64,000 nt of DNA from an uncultured Alphaproteobacteria bacterium (GCA_902601455.1 CACKNC010000003.1:1-64000), one strand, 5' to 3'; shown: positions 1 to 9,174, counted from the first letter of the stretch. A program made the numbers and translations. Notes: a model not told the origin generated them from the letters alone.

Positions 1-773
1 TAAGAATAGGTACTGAAGGAGCTTACCCTCCATGGAATAATCTTAACTCAGCAGGAGAGCTAGAAGGAGCTGAAATTGATTTTGGTAACGAAGCTTGTGC
101 AAGAATGGGCGTCGATTGTGAGTGGGTAACTCAGGATTGGGATGGTATTATTCCTGCCTTACTTCAAGGAAAATATGACATCATAATTGCCGGGATGTCT
201 ATTACTGAAGAGAGAAAGGAAAAGGTAAACTTTACTAATGGTTATATGACTGATGGTGCTCGTTTTGCTGTTTTAAAAGGAAGTGGGCTTGAAGGTTTAT
301 CAGTTGCAAAATTTACAGGTGGAGTTAACAAGGTAAATCTTAACAACGCTGGTGGAAAAGAACAGGCTGCAATTGGTCAACTAATTGCTGCTATGAATGG
401 TGCTACTGTTTGTGTTCAATCATCAACTATTCATCAAAATTTTTTAGAGAAACATATGTCTGGTGCTGTAAAAGTGAAATTGTATCAGAGTGTTGATGAT
501 CACAATTTGGATTTAGCAGCTGGTAGATGTGATGCAATTCTTGCTGATGTAGGTTCTATAATTGATTTCATGGAATCTGATGGAGGTATTGATGTTGCTT
601 TCACTGGCCCAACATTTTCTGGAGGTGTTTTTGGAGATGGTGTTGGTGGTGCTGTGAGAAAAGAAGATGCTGATATTGTAGATATGTGGAATGAAGCTAT
701 TGCTGAAATGTCTGCAGATGGCACAACTGCTGAAATCACAAAAAAATGGTTTGGAAGAGATATTTCTATGTAA
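1..773 (+). CDS. Amino-acid ABC transporter periplasmic binding protein, 5'-truncated
   Basis: Family 3 solute-binding protein for basic or other polar amino acids, the periplasmic receptor of an ABC importer. The reading frame is open from base 3, so the ORF track start at 105 is an internal Met; about 256 residues are visible and the signal peptide lies off the window. The visible N-terminus reads RIGTEGAYPPW, the classic first strand of HisJ/ArgT-type proteins. The hinge-proximal DWDGIIPALLQGKYD and AGMSITEERKEKVNFT motifs follow. The C-terminus ends normally before a strong hairpin terminator. Substrate cannot be decided from sequence; permease and ATPase genes are not in view. Confidence 0.9.
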   Translation, partial: RIGTEGAYPPWNNLNSAGELEGAEIDFGNEACARMGVDCEWVTQDWDGIIPALLQGKYDIIIAGMSITEERKEKVNFTNGYMTDGARFAVLKGSGLEGLSVAKFTGGVNKVNLNNAGGKEQAAIGQLIAAMNGATVCVQSSTIHQNFLEKHMSGAVKVKLYQSVDDHNLDLAAGRCDAILADVGSIIDFMESDGGIDVAFTGPTFSGGVFGDGVGGAVRKEDADIVDMWNEAIAEMSADGTTAEITKKWFGRDISM

Positions 774-797
774 GAAATAATATAATATTTATAAAAT

Positions 798-822
798 AAG
801 GCGGCATATGCCGCCTTTTTTA
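798..822 (+). terminator. Rho-independent terminator after the binding-protein gene
   Basis: A perfect stem AAGGCGGC-ATAT-GCCGCCTT is followed directly by a run of T. It is by far the most G+C-rich stretch nearby and sits 25 bases after the stop codon. It ends the amino-acid transport transcript ahead of yggT. Confidence 0.92.
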
Positions 823-878
823 ATTTTTATTTAAAAGTTATAGTTGAGTAAATTGCTCAATACAATAATAGCTAATTT

Positions 879-1160
879 ATGAATTCACTTTTAGGATTAA
901 TAATTCAAATAATAAATCTCTATCAATTTATTTTGTTAATCTACATAATTACAACTTGGCTACTGAATTTTAATATTATCAATGCTTCCAATCGTTTTGT
1001 CTATAGTGTTATGGAAGCAATGTACCGACTTTGTGAACCTAGTCTAAATCTAGTTAGAAGATTTATTCCTAACTTTGGAACACTTGATATATCACCAATA
1101 GTTGTTTATTTGGGACTGTGGTTTATAAAAAGTTTACTGATTGAATATTGGCCGAGGTAA
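879..1160 (+). CDS. YggT family membrane protein
   Basis: Small 93-residue integral membrane protein with two hydrophobic segments (about residues 5-30 and 65-90). The pattern YxxxxEP-L-RR-P in the middle ([15 protein letters not shown]) and the following [11 protein letters not shown] are diagnostic of YggT/Ycf19 proteins. Relatives have been linked to membrane-complex assembly and osmotic tolerance, but the molecular role is not established. Its stop codon lies one base before the folD start, so the two are almost certainly co-transcribed, a pairing common in Alphaproteobacteria. Confidence 0.85.
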   Translation: MNSLLGLIIQIINLYQFILLIYIITTWLLNFNIINASNRFVYSVMEAMYRLCEPSLNLVRRFIPNFGTLDISPIVVYLGLWFIKSLLIEYWPR

Positions 1161-1161
1161 T

Positions 1162-2049
1162 ATGACTACTTTGATAAATGGAAAAGAGATTGCTCAGAAC
1201 TTAAGAAATGAACTAAAACAAAAAATAAATAGTTTAAAAACTAAAACTGGAAAAGTGCCTGGACTGGCTGTAGTTCAAGTGGGTGACGTTGCAGCTAGCA
1301 GTGTTTATGTAAAAGCTAAAACAAAAAGTGCAATTGAAGTTGGTATTGAAGTTTTTGATCATCATTTACCTGAAGAAACTACTGAGGCAGAATTGCTGCA
1401 GATAGTGGATTCTCTAAATAATCAAGATAATGTTAATGGAATACTTGTTCAACTCCCATTGCCAAAACATATCAATGAGCAAATTGTACTAGACTCAATT
1501 CATCCTGACAAAGACGCTGACGGGTTTCATCCCTTAAATGTAGGAAAACTTTCAATTGCCAGTCATAATGATGACAATCTTCTTATACCCTGCACCCCTT
1601 ATGGATGCTTAATTATGCTAAAAGGATTAGGGGTTGATTTGTCTGGAAAAAATGCAGTTGTGATAGGAAGATCGAATATTGTTGGTAAACCAATGGCTCA
1701 ATTATTATTAAAAGAATCATGTACTGTAACAATAGCTCATTCAAGAACTAAGGATATCGAAAATGTCTGTAAAAAAGCTGATATTATTGTTGCAGCAGTT
1801 GGTAGACCTGAAATGGTAAAGGGTAATTGGATAAAAAAAGATGCGATTATTATTGATGTAGGAATAAACCGAATTGAGGTTGAAACAAATGGTGAATTGA
1901 AAAACAAATTAGTCGGTGATGTTGATTTTAATGACGCATCTGAAATAGCTTCTGCTATAACACCTGTTCCTGGAGGTGTTGGACCTATGACAATCGCATG
2001 TCTTTTAAGAAACACGACAATCGCTTTTGAAAACAAAGAAGTTAGATAA
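1162..2049 (+). CDS. folD: Bifunctional methylenetetrahydrofolate dehydrogenase / methenyltetrahydrofolate cyclohydrolase
   Basis: Cytosolic one-carbon enzyme that oxidises 5,10-methylene-THF to methenyl-THF and hydrolyses it to 10-formyl-THF, feeding purine and formyl-Met synthesis. Start chosen at ATG 1162, seven codons inside the track ORF, because it follows a GAGG ribosome-binding motif and sits one base after the yggT stop. The catalytic YVKAKTKSA lysine region, the QLPLP loop, the NADP-binding GRSNIVGKP and the C-terminal [10 protein letters not shown] signature are all intact. Length, 295 residues, is normal. It ends 3 bases from the convergent argG stop. Confidence 0.96.
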   Translation: MTTLINGKEIAQNLRNELKQKINSLKTKTGKVPGLAVVQVGDVAASSVYVKAKTKSAIEVGIEVFDHHLPEETTEAELLQIVDSLNNQDNVNGILVQLPLPKHINEQIVLDSIHPDKDADGFHPLNVGKLSIASHNDDNLLIPCTPYGCLIMLKGLGVDLSGKNAVVIGRSNIVGKPMAQLLLKESCTVTIAHSRTKDIENVCKKADIIVAAVGRPEMVKGNWIKKDAIIIDVGINRIEVETNGELKNKLVGDVDFNDASEIASAITPVPGGVGPMTIACLLRNTTIAFENKEVR

Positions 2050-2052
2050 CTG

Positions 2053-3234
2053 TTATTTTTTTAATCTCAAAGAGGTAATTTTTATAAATCCTTCAGCATC
2101 TCTTTGATCATAATCTCCAGCTTCATCGAAAGATACTAATGATAGTTTATATCTGCTAAAAGGAGATCTTCTTCCGGTTACAATAACATTTCCTTTAAAT
2201 AATTTTAACTTAACATCTCCACAAACATTTTTTTGGGTGTGGTCAATCATCTGTTGCATTGATTCTCTTTCTGAAGAGAACCACAAACCATTGTAGATAG
2301 TTTCTGCATATTTTGGCATAATTTCATCTTTTAAATGGGCTTCTCCTTTGTCGAGAGTTATACTTTCAATTGCTCTATGAGCTTTTGATAAAATAGTGCC
2401 GCCTGGTGTTTCGTATACACCTCTTGATTTCATTCCAACAAAACGATTTTCAACTATATCTTCTCTTCCAATACCGTGCTCATATCCATATTGGTTTAAT
2501 CTACTCAACAGCTCGTGTGGTTTTAGTTTATTTTGATTTATTGCCACGGCATCACCTTTATCAAATGAAATAATAATTTCATCTGGGTCGTTTTTAGAAT
2601 TTTCAATTGATTTAGTTCTCGAATAAACATATTCAGGTGCTTCTTCCCATGGATCTTCTAACACTTTTCCTTCTGAGGATGTATGGAGTAGGTTTGCGTC
2701 AGTACTAAAGGGAGCCTCGCCTTTTTTATCTTTGGCAATGGGTATCTGGTGCTTTTCAGCGAATTCAATTAATTCATTTCTGGTATTTAATTCCCATTCC
2801 CTCCAAGGTGAAATAACTTTTATATCAGAGTTGTTTGCGTAATAGCCAAGTTCAAATCTAACTTGATCATTACCCTTACCTGTTGCACCATGAGCAACTG
2901 CATCGGCACCAACCTCTTTAGCAATTTCAATCTGTCTTTTCGCAATTAACGGTCTAGCAATGGCTGTACCCAAAAAATATGTTCCTTCATAAATTGCATT
3001 TGCTCTAAACATAGGAAAGACATAATTTTGCACAAAGTCATACTTTAAGTCTTCAATGAAAATCTCTTTTACACCTAAATTTTCTGCTTTACCTTTTACT
3101 GGAGATAACTCTTCTCCCTGCCCTAAGTCAGCTGTGAAAGTTACAACTGGGCATCTGTATTTTTCTTGAAGCCATTTTAATATCACGCTGGTATCAAGAC
3201 CACCGGAATAAGCTAAAACAATTTTTTTTGGCAT
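2053..3234 (-). CDS. argG: Argininosuccinate synthase
   Basis: ATP-dependent ligation of citrulline and aspartate, the penultimate step of arginine synthesis. The P-loop of the N-type ATP pyrophosphatase fold, AYSGGLDTS, sits at residues 8-16. The citrulline/aspartate-binding stretch [14 protein letters not shown] follows near residue 117, then [13 protein letters not shown]. Length 393 residues is standard. It lies one base from the upstream IalB-like gene on the same strand, so the two probably share a transcript although their functions are unrelated. Confidence 0.97.
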   Translation of the reverse strand: MPKKIVLAYSGGLDTSVILKWLQEKYRCPVVTFTADLGQGEELSPVKGKAENLGVKEIFIEDLKYDFVQNYVFPMFRANAIYEGTYFLGTAIARPLIAKRQIEIAKEVGADAVAHGATGKGNDQVRFELGYYANNSDIKVISPWREWELNTRNELIEFAEKHQIPIAKDKKGEAPFSTDANLLHTSSEGKVLEDPWEEAPEYVYSRTKSIENSKNDPDEIIISFDKGDAVAINQNKLKPHELLSRLNQYGYEHGIGREDIVENRFVGMKSRGVYETPGGTILSKAHRAIESITLDKGEAHLKDEIMPKYAETIYNGLWFSSERESMQQMIDHTQKNVCGDVKLKLFKGNVIVTGRRSPFSRYKLSLVSFDEAGDYDQRDAEGFIKITSLRLKK

Positions 3235-3235
3235 T

Positions 3236-3709
3236 TCAACAATCTTTGTTTAACTTATTAATAGCTGACGTAAATCCTTTTAGAGTATAAGTATCGTTAG
3301 TGGTTGTTCCTCTGCTTGACTCACCACTTAGAACTAATTCTAATCCTTTCTTCATTGCAAAAATAACTTTATTATCATCGTTAGTCCAAGCTGTATCTGA
3401 AGAGTCTTCTGTCGAATAAAAATCAAAAACAGTGTTATCAATTTTTACAACTATCTTTTTATCTAAGTTATATTTATATCCTGCTTCAATCTGAATAATA
3501 TTTTCATCATTACCAATAATTTTATAGACAAGAATATAATTTTCACCTCTTTTTTTTGTCTCTGGTAAATCAGAGTTTATGGGTAATGACCCTATATAAC
3601 ACCAATTATTATCTTTTGTTAGAGTCCAAGACCCTTTTTCTAAAGCATATAAGTTAAAGGTAAAAATTGTAAGAAAAATAGTTGTAAATATTAATAAGAT
3701 TTTTTTCAT
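3236..3709 (-). CDS. Invasion-associated locus B (IalB)-like secreted protein
   Basis: 157-residue protein with a clear signal peptide (lysines, a hydrophobic core of about 16 residues, cleavage near LYA). The mature part follows the IalB layout: W-x-CY-x-x-S-P at the start ([10 protein letters not shown]), then KKRGENY and a C-terminal cysteine paired with the early one. IalB-type proteins are widespread in non-pathogenic Alphaproteobacteria as periplasmic proteins of unknown role, so the name does not imply virulence. Family assignment is from pattern only. It reads away from the ECF sigma gene, whose likely start lies about 70 bases off. Confidence 0.7.
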   Translation of the reverse strand: MKKILLIFTTIFLTIFTFNLYALEKGSWTLTKDNNWCYIGSLPINSDLPETKKRGENYILVYKIIGNDENIIQIEAGYKYNLDKKIVVKIDNTVFDFYSTEDSSDTAWTNDDNKVIFAMKKGLELVLSGESSRGTTTNDTYTLKGFTSAINKLNKDC

Positions 3710-3782
3710 GAATTTATATTTATTTTTGTTTTTATATTATTCTACTATAGTAATAAATTTTAAGATTGTTAATATAATATAT

Positions 3783-4307
3783 ATGGAAAACTCAAAAATT
3801 ATTGATCTTGTAAAAAAAATATCTAAAAACAGAGATGAGTTGGCATTTTCTGAAATATTTGATTTCATATCACCAAAAATAAACGCTTATTACATAAAAA
3901 ATAATTTAAGTAATGAACAAGCTGAAGAGTTAACTCAAGAGGTTTTAAGTACGATATGGACAAAGGCTGAGTTTTTTAATCCAGAAAAATCAAAATTTAC
4001 AACCTGGTCTTTCACAATTGCCAGAAATAAAAAAATTGATTTTCACAGGAAAAATAAAAGAAATGATGTCAATGAAGAGGATATAAGGGATTTCTTATAT
4101 GAAAATAATAAATCCGATGATTATGAAATAGAATCTACAATCAACAAAATAACAGAAGAATTAGACCAAAATCAGAAAAAACTGATTAAAATGAGCTTTT
4201 TTGAGCAAAAAAGTCATAAAAATATTGCCACAGAGCTTGAAATTCCATTAGGTACAGTTAAATCTAGAATAAGAGCTACTTTAAGTAAAATGCAGAAACA
4301 TATTTGA
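3783..4307 (+). CDS. rpoE: ECF-family RNA polymerase sigma factor (RpoE/ChrR-type)
   Basis: Alternative sigma factor of 174 residues. Start chosen at ATG 3783 (MENSKI), because the 25 upstream codons of the track ORF are low-complexity hydrophobic sequence not seen in the family. Region 2 is recognisable (EELTQEVLSTIWTKAEFF, then TWSFTIARNKKIDFHRKNKR). Region 4 ends with the helix-turn-helix HKNIATELEIPLGTVKSRIRATL. Stop and start overlap with the downstream ChrR-like anti-sigma factor (TGATG), the standard arrangement for a sigma/anti-sigma pair. By family knowledge this type governs singlet-oxygen and photo-oxidative stress genes. I found no TGATCC-type autoregulatory -35 upstream. Confidence 0.9.
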   Translation: MENSKIIDLVKKISKNRDELAFSEIFDFISPKINAYYIKNNLSNEQAEELTQEVLSTIWTKAEFFNPEKSKFTTWSFTIARNKKIDFHRKNKRNDVNEEDIRDFLYENNKSDDYEIESTINKITEELDQNQKKLIKMSFFEQKSHKNIATELEIPLGTVKSRIRATLSKMQKHI

Positions 4308-4942
4308 TGAATACTTCAACACAAAAAAACGAACTTATATTCGGTTATGCAAGTGGTAACCTTGGAGAGGCTAAAAGCTTATTTACCTCAATGTACCTTT
4401 TTTTAAATGGTGCTGCCGCTAAAAAATCTTCCATATTCGATAATTTGCTTGCCGAAGATTTTAACAAGCTTGAAGGCATAAAGCCTAATAAACTTAAATT
4501 TTCAGACTGTATTAAAACCACTAAAGATACCGAAGTTCCTATTAGAAATAAAAATTTAGTCAGCCCACTTAGCAAAATTATAGGTGATATAGGTAATATA
4601 AACTGGAAATCTGTATATAAGGGCTTCAAGGAATTTAGTATACCTGTTTATGACAATGACTCAGTAAAGCTTATTCAAATGGATCCCGGCACATCTGTTC
4701 CTCTTCACTCTCATAACGGTAAAGAATATATTTTAGTCTTGGAAGGAAGCTTCTGTGATGAGTATGGTGAATATAATAAAGGTGATATTCAAATTAATGA
4801 TCAGAAAATTAAACATAATCCAACTGCATGTAAAAATGATGGTTGTATTTGCTTAACAATCACTGAAAATGACGTAGTGTTTTTTGGAAAGTTTGGTTCA
4901 ATTCTAAATCTTTTTACATTTATTAAATCTTTTTTTAAATAA
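4307..4942 (+). CDS. ChrR-like anti-sigma factor with C-terminal cupin domain
   Basis: 211-residue anti-sigma factor expected to hold the upstream ECF sigma inactive. The C-terminal cupin is intact: PLHSHNGKEYILVLEG gives the His-x-His and Glu ligands, and a further His occurs in DQKIKHNPTA. The N-terminal anti-sigma helix matches ChrR (ELIFGYASGNLGEAKSL). However, the zinc-binding H-x3-C-x2-C of ZAS domains is replaced by Y-LFL-N-GA-A, and the early His is also gone. The start codon overlaps the sigma stop. Function as an anti-sigma factor is inferred from synteny and the two-domain layout; release would have to be sensed through the cupin domain alone. Confidence 0.85.
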   Translation: MNTSTQKNELIFGYASGNLGEAKSLFTSMYLFLNGAAAKKSSIFDNLLAEDFNKLEGIKPNKLKFSDCIKTTKDTEVPIRNKNLVSPLSKIIGDIGNINWKSVYKGFKEFSIPVYDNDSVKLIQMDPGTSVPLHSHNGKEYILVLEGSFCDEYGEYNKGDIQINDQKIKHNPTACKNDGCICLTITENDVVFFGKFGSILNLFTFIKSFFK

Positions 4943-4967
4943 TATTTTTTTTGCTCTATAAGAAACT

Positions 4968-5963
4968 ATGAGCAAAATTACCACATATGTAACTCGAGGA
5001 AATATATTAGAGAGTAAACATGAAGTTAACTGTTACCTAGGCTCTACAAGTGGAGATAATATATTTTCAACTGACAGTAAAAATAACTTAATTTACCCAA
5101 GATCATCAATCAAAATTTTTCAAGGTATACCCTTTTCATTATCAAAAGCTGCAGAAAAATACAGTTTAAATAAAAAACAAATTGCTTTGTCTTGTTCATC
5201 TCATTGTGGTGAAGAATTCCATGTTAAAGAATTAATGAATTGGCTGGAAAAAATTAATCTAAAAATCACCGATCTGAAGTGTGGTATTCACAATCCTTTA
5301 CATCCAATGTCATCCAACAAGTTACTTTTATCTGGAAGGTTGCCTACTCAAATTCACAACAATTGTGCAGGAAAACATTTAGCAATGCTGACAAGTTGTA
5401 TCATAAATAACTTTCCCATTAAAAACTATGTCGACTTTAACCATCCTCATCAAATAAACATAAGAAAAGTTTTCTCAGTATTTACAGAGAATATAATCTC
5501 TAAAAAAAATTATGGTATTGATGGTTGTAGCGCCCCACAATATGCTTTCACAATTAAAGACCTTAGTAACGCATTGTCCAACTTGTTGAAAAGTTACAAT
5601 GGTGCTTTTGAATATTCTAAAAATATTCAACTAATGATTAGAGCCATACTTACCAATCCTAAATTTATTGGTGGAAGTAATAATTTAGATAGCAATTTAA
5701 TAAAAATTTCTAATAAAAAAATATTTTGCAAAGGTGGTGCCGAAGGTGTTTTTTTATTTGCCCATCTAAAGAAAAATATTTTTGGAATTTTTAAGGTTAA
5801 AGATGGAAATGAGAGAGCATTACCATCTGCTATTTATGCTTTGTTTAAAGAATTTAAAATTTTAAATTCTGAAGAATTAAAAAAATTTAAATCATGGAAT
5901 AAAATTTCATTATTTAATCATGCAAAAATAAAAGTCGGTAGTATCAAGACTACAATTGAATAA
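4968..5963 (+). CDS. Asparaginase (Rhizobium etli AnsA / type II thermolabile family)
   Basis: 331-residue protein of the Rhizobial-type L-asparaginase family, hydrolysing asparagine to aspartate and ammonia. Catalytic Ser and Lys are visible in IYPRSSIKIFQGIP. The Cys-x2-Lys of the metal/active site is in NNCAGKHLAML, and the second zinc-type cysteine in GIDGCSAPQYAF. Glycine-rich CKGGAEGVF closes the substrate pocket. Length is typical. No signal peptide, so cytosolic. It lies just downstream of the anti-sigma gene (25 bases) and may be co-transcribed with it; any link to photo-oxidative stress is unproven. Confidence 0.85.
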   Translation: MSKITTYVTRGNILESKHEVNCYLGSTSGDNIFSTDSKNNLIYPRSSIKIFQGIPFSLSKAAEKYSLNKKQIALSCSSHCGEEFHVKELMNWLEKINLKITDLKCGIHNPLHPMSSNKLLLSGRLPTQIHNNCAGKHLAMLTSCIINNFPIKNYVDFNHPHQINIRKVFSVFTENIISKKNYGIDGCSAPQYAFTIKDLSNALSNLLKSYNGAFEYSKNIQLMIRAILTNPKFIGGSNNLDSNLIKISNKKIFCKGGAEGVFLFAHLKKNIFGIFKVKDGNERALPSAIYALFKEFKILNSEELKKFKSWNKISLFNHAKIKVGSIKTTIE

Positions 5964-6366
5964 GAATTAAACTACAAAGTATAGATAGGGTTAGTGGAAT
6001 TCTTAATTTATAGAAAACATCCCTGTTTTTTTCTTTATAATTATATTTATCCAACATGAGTTGAATAATAAAAAAAAACATTAGATACCAAATCACTTGA
6101 TAAGAATATAAAAACATTATTATTAGAAAAACAGAAACTAAACTAGGGATAAAACCAATAAAAACATTAAAAAATGATATTTTTTTTTTTAGGTTCCAAT
6201 TAACAGCTCCAATAAAAACAAAAATAATTATTGAATAAAAAATAGCAAAATCTTTGACTATATTATAATCAAAGTATTTAAAAAAAAACTTATTTAATAA
6301 AATAAGAAAAAATGGAAAAAGACCTAAATAAGAAAAGATATGTTGTAAGTTTATTTTTTTGAACAT
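5950..6366 (-). CDS. DUF3429-type small membrane protein
   Basis: 138 residues with about five hydrophobic segments. The pattern SYLGLFPFF near the N-terminus and YSIIIFVFIGAVNWNL in the second/third helices matches the DUF3429 family of inner-membrane proteins of unknown function. The start was moved from the track ORF (6558) to ATG 6366, because the longer form runs deep into the kinase gene on the other strand and the family begins at this helix. The start codon is separated by a single base from that of the divergent kinase. It overlaps the asparaginase stop by 14 bases. Confidence 0.6.
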   Translation of the reverse strand: MFKKINLQHIFSYLGLFPFFLILLNKFFFKYFDYNIVKDFAIFYSIIIFVFIGAVNWNLKKKISFFNVFIGFIPSLVSVFLIIMFLYSYQVIWYLMFFFIIQLMLDKYNYKEKNRDVFYKLRIPLTLSILCSLILIQL

Positions 6367-6367
6367 T

Positions 6368-7240
6368 ATGAATTTAGGATACCATATAAAAGAAATTGAA
6401 AATTTATTAAATAAAGAAAAGATAATTAAATATAAGTTATTACAAATTTCATTTAATATTGCTTGTCTAAAATTTGAATTGTTAGATGGTAAACAATATA
6501 TTGTAAAATTTAGCACTGATACATCTAAAGAATTTAACGCAATAAAATCAGAAGCCAATACTCTCTTATACCTAAATAAAAGGTTTAAATTCTTCCCTCA
6601 GATAATATGTTATAATGATAGTTATCTTGTCATTGAATATTTTGAAAATGATAATCACAAGCCCAAAGAAACAAACTTGGATTTTTTAAAGTCAATTATT
6701 GCAGTTCATTCAATATCAAATGAGTTATACGGTTTTGATTTCAACACTCAAATTGGTGCGCTAGAGCAAATTAATAATTTTGAAGACAGTTGGTCAAATT
6801 TTTATTCTGAGAAAAGACTAAATCCAATTTATGAATTAGCAAACAAAAAAGAAAATATGGGAAATTTTATTAATAAAAAAATTAATCATATTTTGAAAAA
6901 TATCAAAGACTTTATACCAGATAATCCAGGAGCGGTTTTACTTCATGGTGATCTTTGGGATGGTAATATTCTTTTTAAAAATAATAAATTTGTAGGTTTT
7001 ATAGATCCTGGCTCTTTTTTTGGACATAATGAAATGGAAATAGCTTATTTAAGGTGGTTCAACCCTTCTTTTGTTGATTCTAATTTTTTAGAAAAATATA
7101 ATGAATATATTAAGATTGAAAAAAATTACATTAACTACGAAATAATTTATCAGATATATTATGCACTATGTAATGTAGCTTTGTGGGACAAATCTTACAT
7201 AAAAGAAACTGAAAGACTTTTAAAAAAATTGAAATTATAA
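6368..7240 (+). CDS. Fructosamine kinase family protein
   Basis: 290-residue APH-fold kinase. The catalytic loop HGDLWDGNILF and the metal-binding IDPGSFFGHNEMEIAYL are the hallmark of fructosamine / ketosamine-3-kinases. The family motif YGFDFNTQIGALEQ and the SWSNFYSEKRL helix also fit. Such enzymes phosphorylate sugar-amine adducts on proteins or small molecules, leading to deglycation. Start set at ATG 6368, three codons into the track ORF, giving divergent start codons one base apart from the DUF3429 gene, so each promoter must lie inside the other gene. The stop is 2 bases from the convergent aldo-keto reductase. Confidence 0.85.
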   Translation: MNLGYHIKEIENLLNKEKIIKYKLLQISFNIACLKFELLDGKQYIVKFSTDTSKEFNAIKSEANTLLYLNKRFKFFPQIICYNDSYLVIEYFENDNHKPKETNLDFLKSIIAVHSISNELYGFDFNTQIGALEQINNFEDSWSNFYSEKRLNPIYELANKKENMGNFINKKINHILKNIKDFIPDNPGAVLLHGDLWDGNILFKNNKFVGFIDPGSFFGHNEMEIAYLRWFNPSFVDSNFLEKYNEYIKIEKNYINYEIIYQIYYALCNVALWDKSYIKETERLLKKLKL

Positions 7241-7242
7241 AT

Positions 7243-8295
7243 TTAGACACATGGGTTTGGGTTAGATAAATGAACTTCTTCAATTTCTTTGAGCATATCT
7301 GCTGTTAAGGTTATATCAATACTATCTATATTTTCTTTTAATTGATCCATTGAGGTTGCTCCTATGATGTTGCTTGTTACAAATGGACGGTCATTAACGA
7401 ATGCGTTTGCAAAAGTTGAAGGAGGAATTTCAAATTTATTTGCAATATTAACATATCTTTCTATTGCTTTTTCTCCTCTTTCGGTATGGTGTCTTGAAAA
7501 ACGCCTTGGCCAAATAGTGTATCGAGAGTTTTTTGGGTTAATACCACCTATGTATTTTCCACTCAGCCTTCCTCCGGCTAAAGGTGAATAGGCTAATAGG
7601 CCAAAATTTTCTGAAATTGATATTTCCGAATGACCAATATCAAAAACTCTATTAACCAAACTATAAACATTTTGAATAGACATCATCCTTGGCAAGTTTT
7701 TTTCTTTTGCTACTTGCAAAAATTTCATCATTCCCCAAGGTGTTTCATTAGATAATCCAGCATAACGAATTTTGCCAACTTTAACTAACTCATTTAAATT
7801 ATAGAGAACCTCTTCAATAGAAGTCCAAGAATTATCACTTGGATCATATTCAAAGTCAAGTTGACCAAACTTCGGTACTTTTCTTTCAGGCCAGTGAAGT
7901 TGATATAAATCTATATAATCTGTCTTAAGTCTTTTGAGGCTAGCATCAATAGCAGAATTTATGTTAATCTTATCAAAGCCTAAACTTTTTGCACCGCCTC
8001 TTATCCAGTCCAAATCATCAGATTTTGAAGCAATTTTTGAAGCCAAAATAATTTTTTCTCTGTTTTTTTTTTCCTTGAACCAATTACCAATTATTTCTTC
8101 TGTCTTACCATAAGTTTCTTTTCTTGGCATAACAGCATAAAGTTCAGCTGTGTCAAAAAAATTAACCCCTCGTTCAAAGGCATAATCCATTTGCTCAAAA
8201 CCATCCTGCTGAGAATTTTGCTCACCAAATGTCATAGTTCCTAAACAAATTACACTAACATTTAAATCTGTAGTTCCTAATTTTCTGTATCTCAT
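7243..8295 (-). CDS. tas: Tas-like NADP(H)-dependent aldo-keto reductase
   Basis: 350-residue TIM-barrel oxidoreductase. The start MRYRKLGTTDLNVS and GTMTFGEQNSQQD closely follow E. coli Tas, including the long DTAELYAVMPRKETYG loop containing the catalytic Asp and Tyr. The catalytic Lys is in ILASKIAS and the His in YQLHWPERK. C-terminal NADPH-binding residues occur in IGATSMDQLKENI. Physiological substrate is unknown. It is transcribed toward the kinase gene and away from the Bax-inhibitor gene. Confidence 0.9.
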   Translation of the reverse strand: MRYRKLGTTDLNVSVICLGTMTFGEQNSQQDGFEQMDYAFERGVNFFDTAELYAVMPRKETYGKTEEIIGNWFKEKKNREKIILASKIASKSDDLDWIRGGAKSLGFDKININSAIDASLKRLKTDYIDLYQLHWPERKVPKFGQLDFEYDPSDNSWTSIEEVLYNLNELVKVGKIRYAGLSNETPWGMMKFLQVAKEKNLPRMMSIQNVYSLVNRVFDIGHSEISISENFGLLAYSPLAGGRLSGKYIGGINPKNSRYTIWPRRFSRHHTERGEKAIERYVNIANKFEIPPSTFANAFVNDRPFVTSNIIGATSMDQLKENIDSIDITLTADMLKEIEEVHLSNPNPCV

Positions 8296-8315
8296 AAATA
8301 TTTAATAGAAATGCC

Positions 8316-8345
8316 TTGAATTTGTCTGATTTATAGCGATATTAG
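8316..8345 (+). promoter_or_regulatory. Candidate sigma-70-type promoter for the Bax-inhibitor-1 gene
   Basis: TTGAAT at 8316-8321 and TATTAG at 8340-8345 are separated by 18 bases, and a good AAAGGAG ribosome-binding site follows at 8355-8361. The gap between two divergent genes must hold this promoter. Match quality is moderate and not verified. Confidence 0.35.
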
Positions 8346-8366
8346 TAATAATTAAAAGGAGAATTT

Positions 8367-9119
8367 ATGGCTTTAGATTTTAATCAACGATCATTAACTA
8401 AAACAGCAGATCAAGCAGCTATAGATGAGGGCTTGAGAGCATATATGCTTAAAGTGTATAATTATATGACTACTGCTTTGTTAGTAACTGGTGGTGTTGC
8501 TTACTTTTTTGGTAAAGCATCTATGATAACTAATGAGCAAGGTGGGATTGAAAGCTATACACCTTTGGGAATGACTCTTTTTTCTTCACCTTTAGCTTTT
8601 GTTATAATGTTTGCACCGCTAATTATGATTTTTTTTGGATTTAGAAATATTGCGACTATGAGTCTTAGTAAGGCACAATCAATTTTTTGGACTTTCTCAT
8701 TCTTAATGGGGCTTTCGATGGCTTCGATATTCATCGTATATACAGACGCCTCTATAGCAAGAGTTTTTTTTATAAGCGCTGCAACATTTGGAGCTACAAG
8801 TATTTATGGATATACAACTAAAAGAGATCTTACTGGTTTAGGCAGCTTTCTTTTTATGGGCTTAATTGGTCTTATTATAGCAATGATAGTTAATTGGTTT
8901 TTGCAGAGTCCACAATTATATTACTTGATTTCTGCTGCGGGAGTTCTGATTTTTGTTGGACTTACAGCATATGATACTCAAAAAATTAAAAATATTTACA
9001 ATTCTTTCGACTCAAGTGAACAGAGTGGTAAAAAAGCTGTTATGGGAGCATTAACGCTTTACCTAGATTTTATTAATTTGTTCATAATGCTTTTAAGATT
9101 ATTTGGTCAAAGAAGATAA
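8367..9119 (+). CDS. Bax inhibitor-1 / YccA family membrane protein
   Basis: 250-residue polytopic inner-membrane protein with about seven hydrophobic helices. The N-terminal FNQRSLTKTADQAAIDEGLRAYM and the C-terminal GLTAYDTQKIKNIY with its di-acidic region, then GALTLYLDFINLFIMLLRLFG, are diagnostic of the YccA/YbhL branch. The family is linked to FtsH interaction and calcium/pH-dependent leak in homologues; its role here is inferred only. It is a single-gene transcript bounded by a promoter-like region and a strong terminator. Confidence 0.92.
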   Translation: MALDFNQRSLTKTADQAAIDEGLRAYMLKVYNYMTTALLVTGGVAYFFGKASMITNEQGGIESYTPLGMTLFSSPLAFVIMFAPLIMIFFGFRNIATMSLSKAQSIFWTFSFLMGLSMASIFIVYTDASIARVFFISAATFGATSIYGYTTKRDLTGLGSFLFMGLIGLIIAMIVNWFLQSPQLYYLISAAGVLIFVGLTAYDTQKIKNIYNSFDSSEQSGKKAVMGALTLYLDFINLFIMLLRLFGQRR

Positions 9120-9145
9120 TAATAGTTTTATTTAATTTAATTACG

Positions 9146-9174
9146 ACCCAGTCTTTGATAGACTGGGTTTTTTT
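9146..9174 (+). terminator. Rho-independent terminator abutting the next start codon
   Basis: Stem ACCCAGTC / GACTGGGT with a 7-base loop is followed by a T run. It terminates the Bax-inhibitor transcript. The T tract ends at 9174 and the ATG of the TPR gene is at 9175, so there is no conventional leader or Shine-Dalgarno between them. Confidence 0.9.

Noticed and set aside
500-739. 79-residue minus-strand ORF inside the binding-protein gene
   Set aside because: Antisense shadow of a well-supported coding frame; Ser/Pro-rich composition typical of a mirrored frame.
8367-9119. Bax-inhibitor gene as part of a programmed-death or defence system
   Set aside because: It is an ordinary stand-alone YccA-type gene with its own promoter and terminator; no partner genes nearby.
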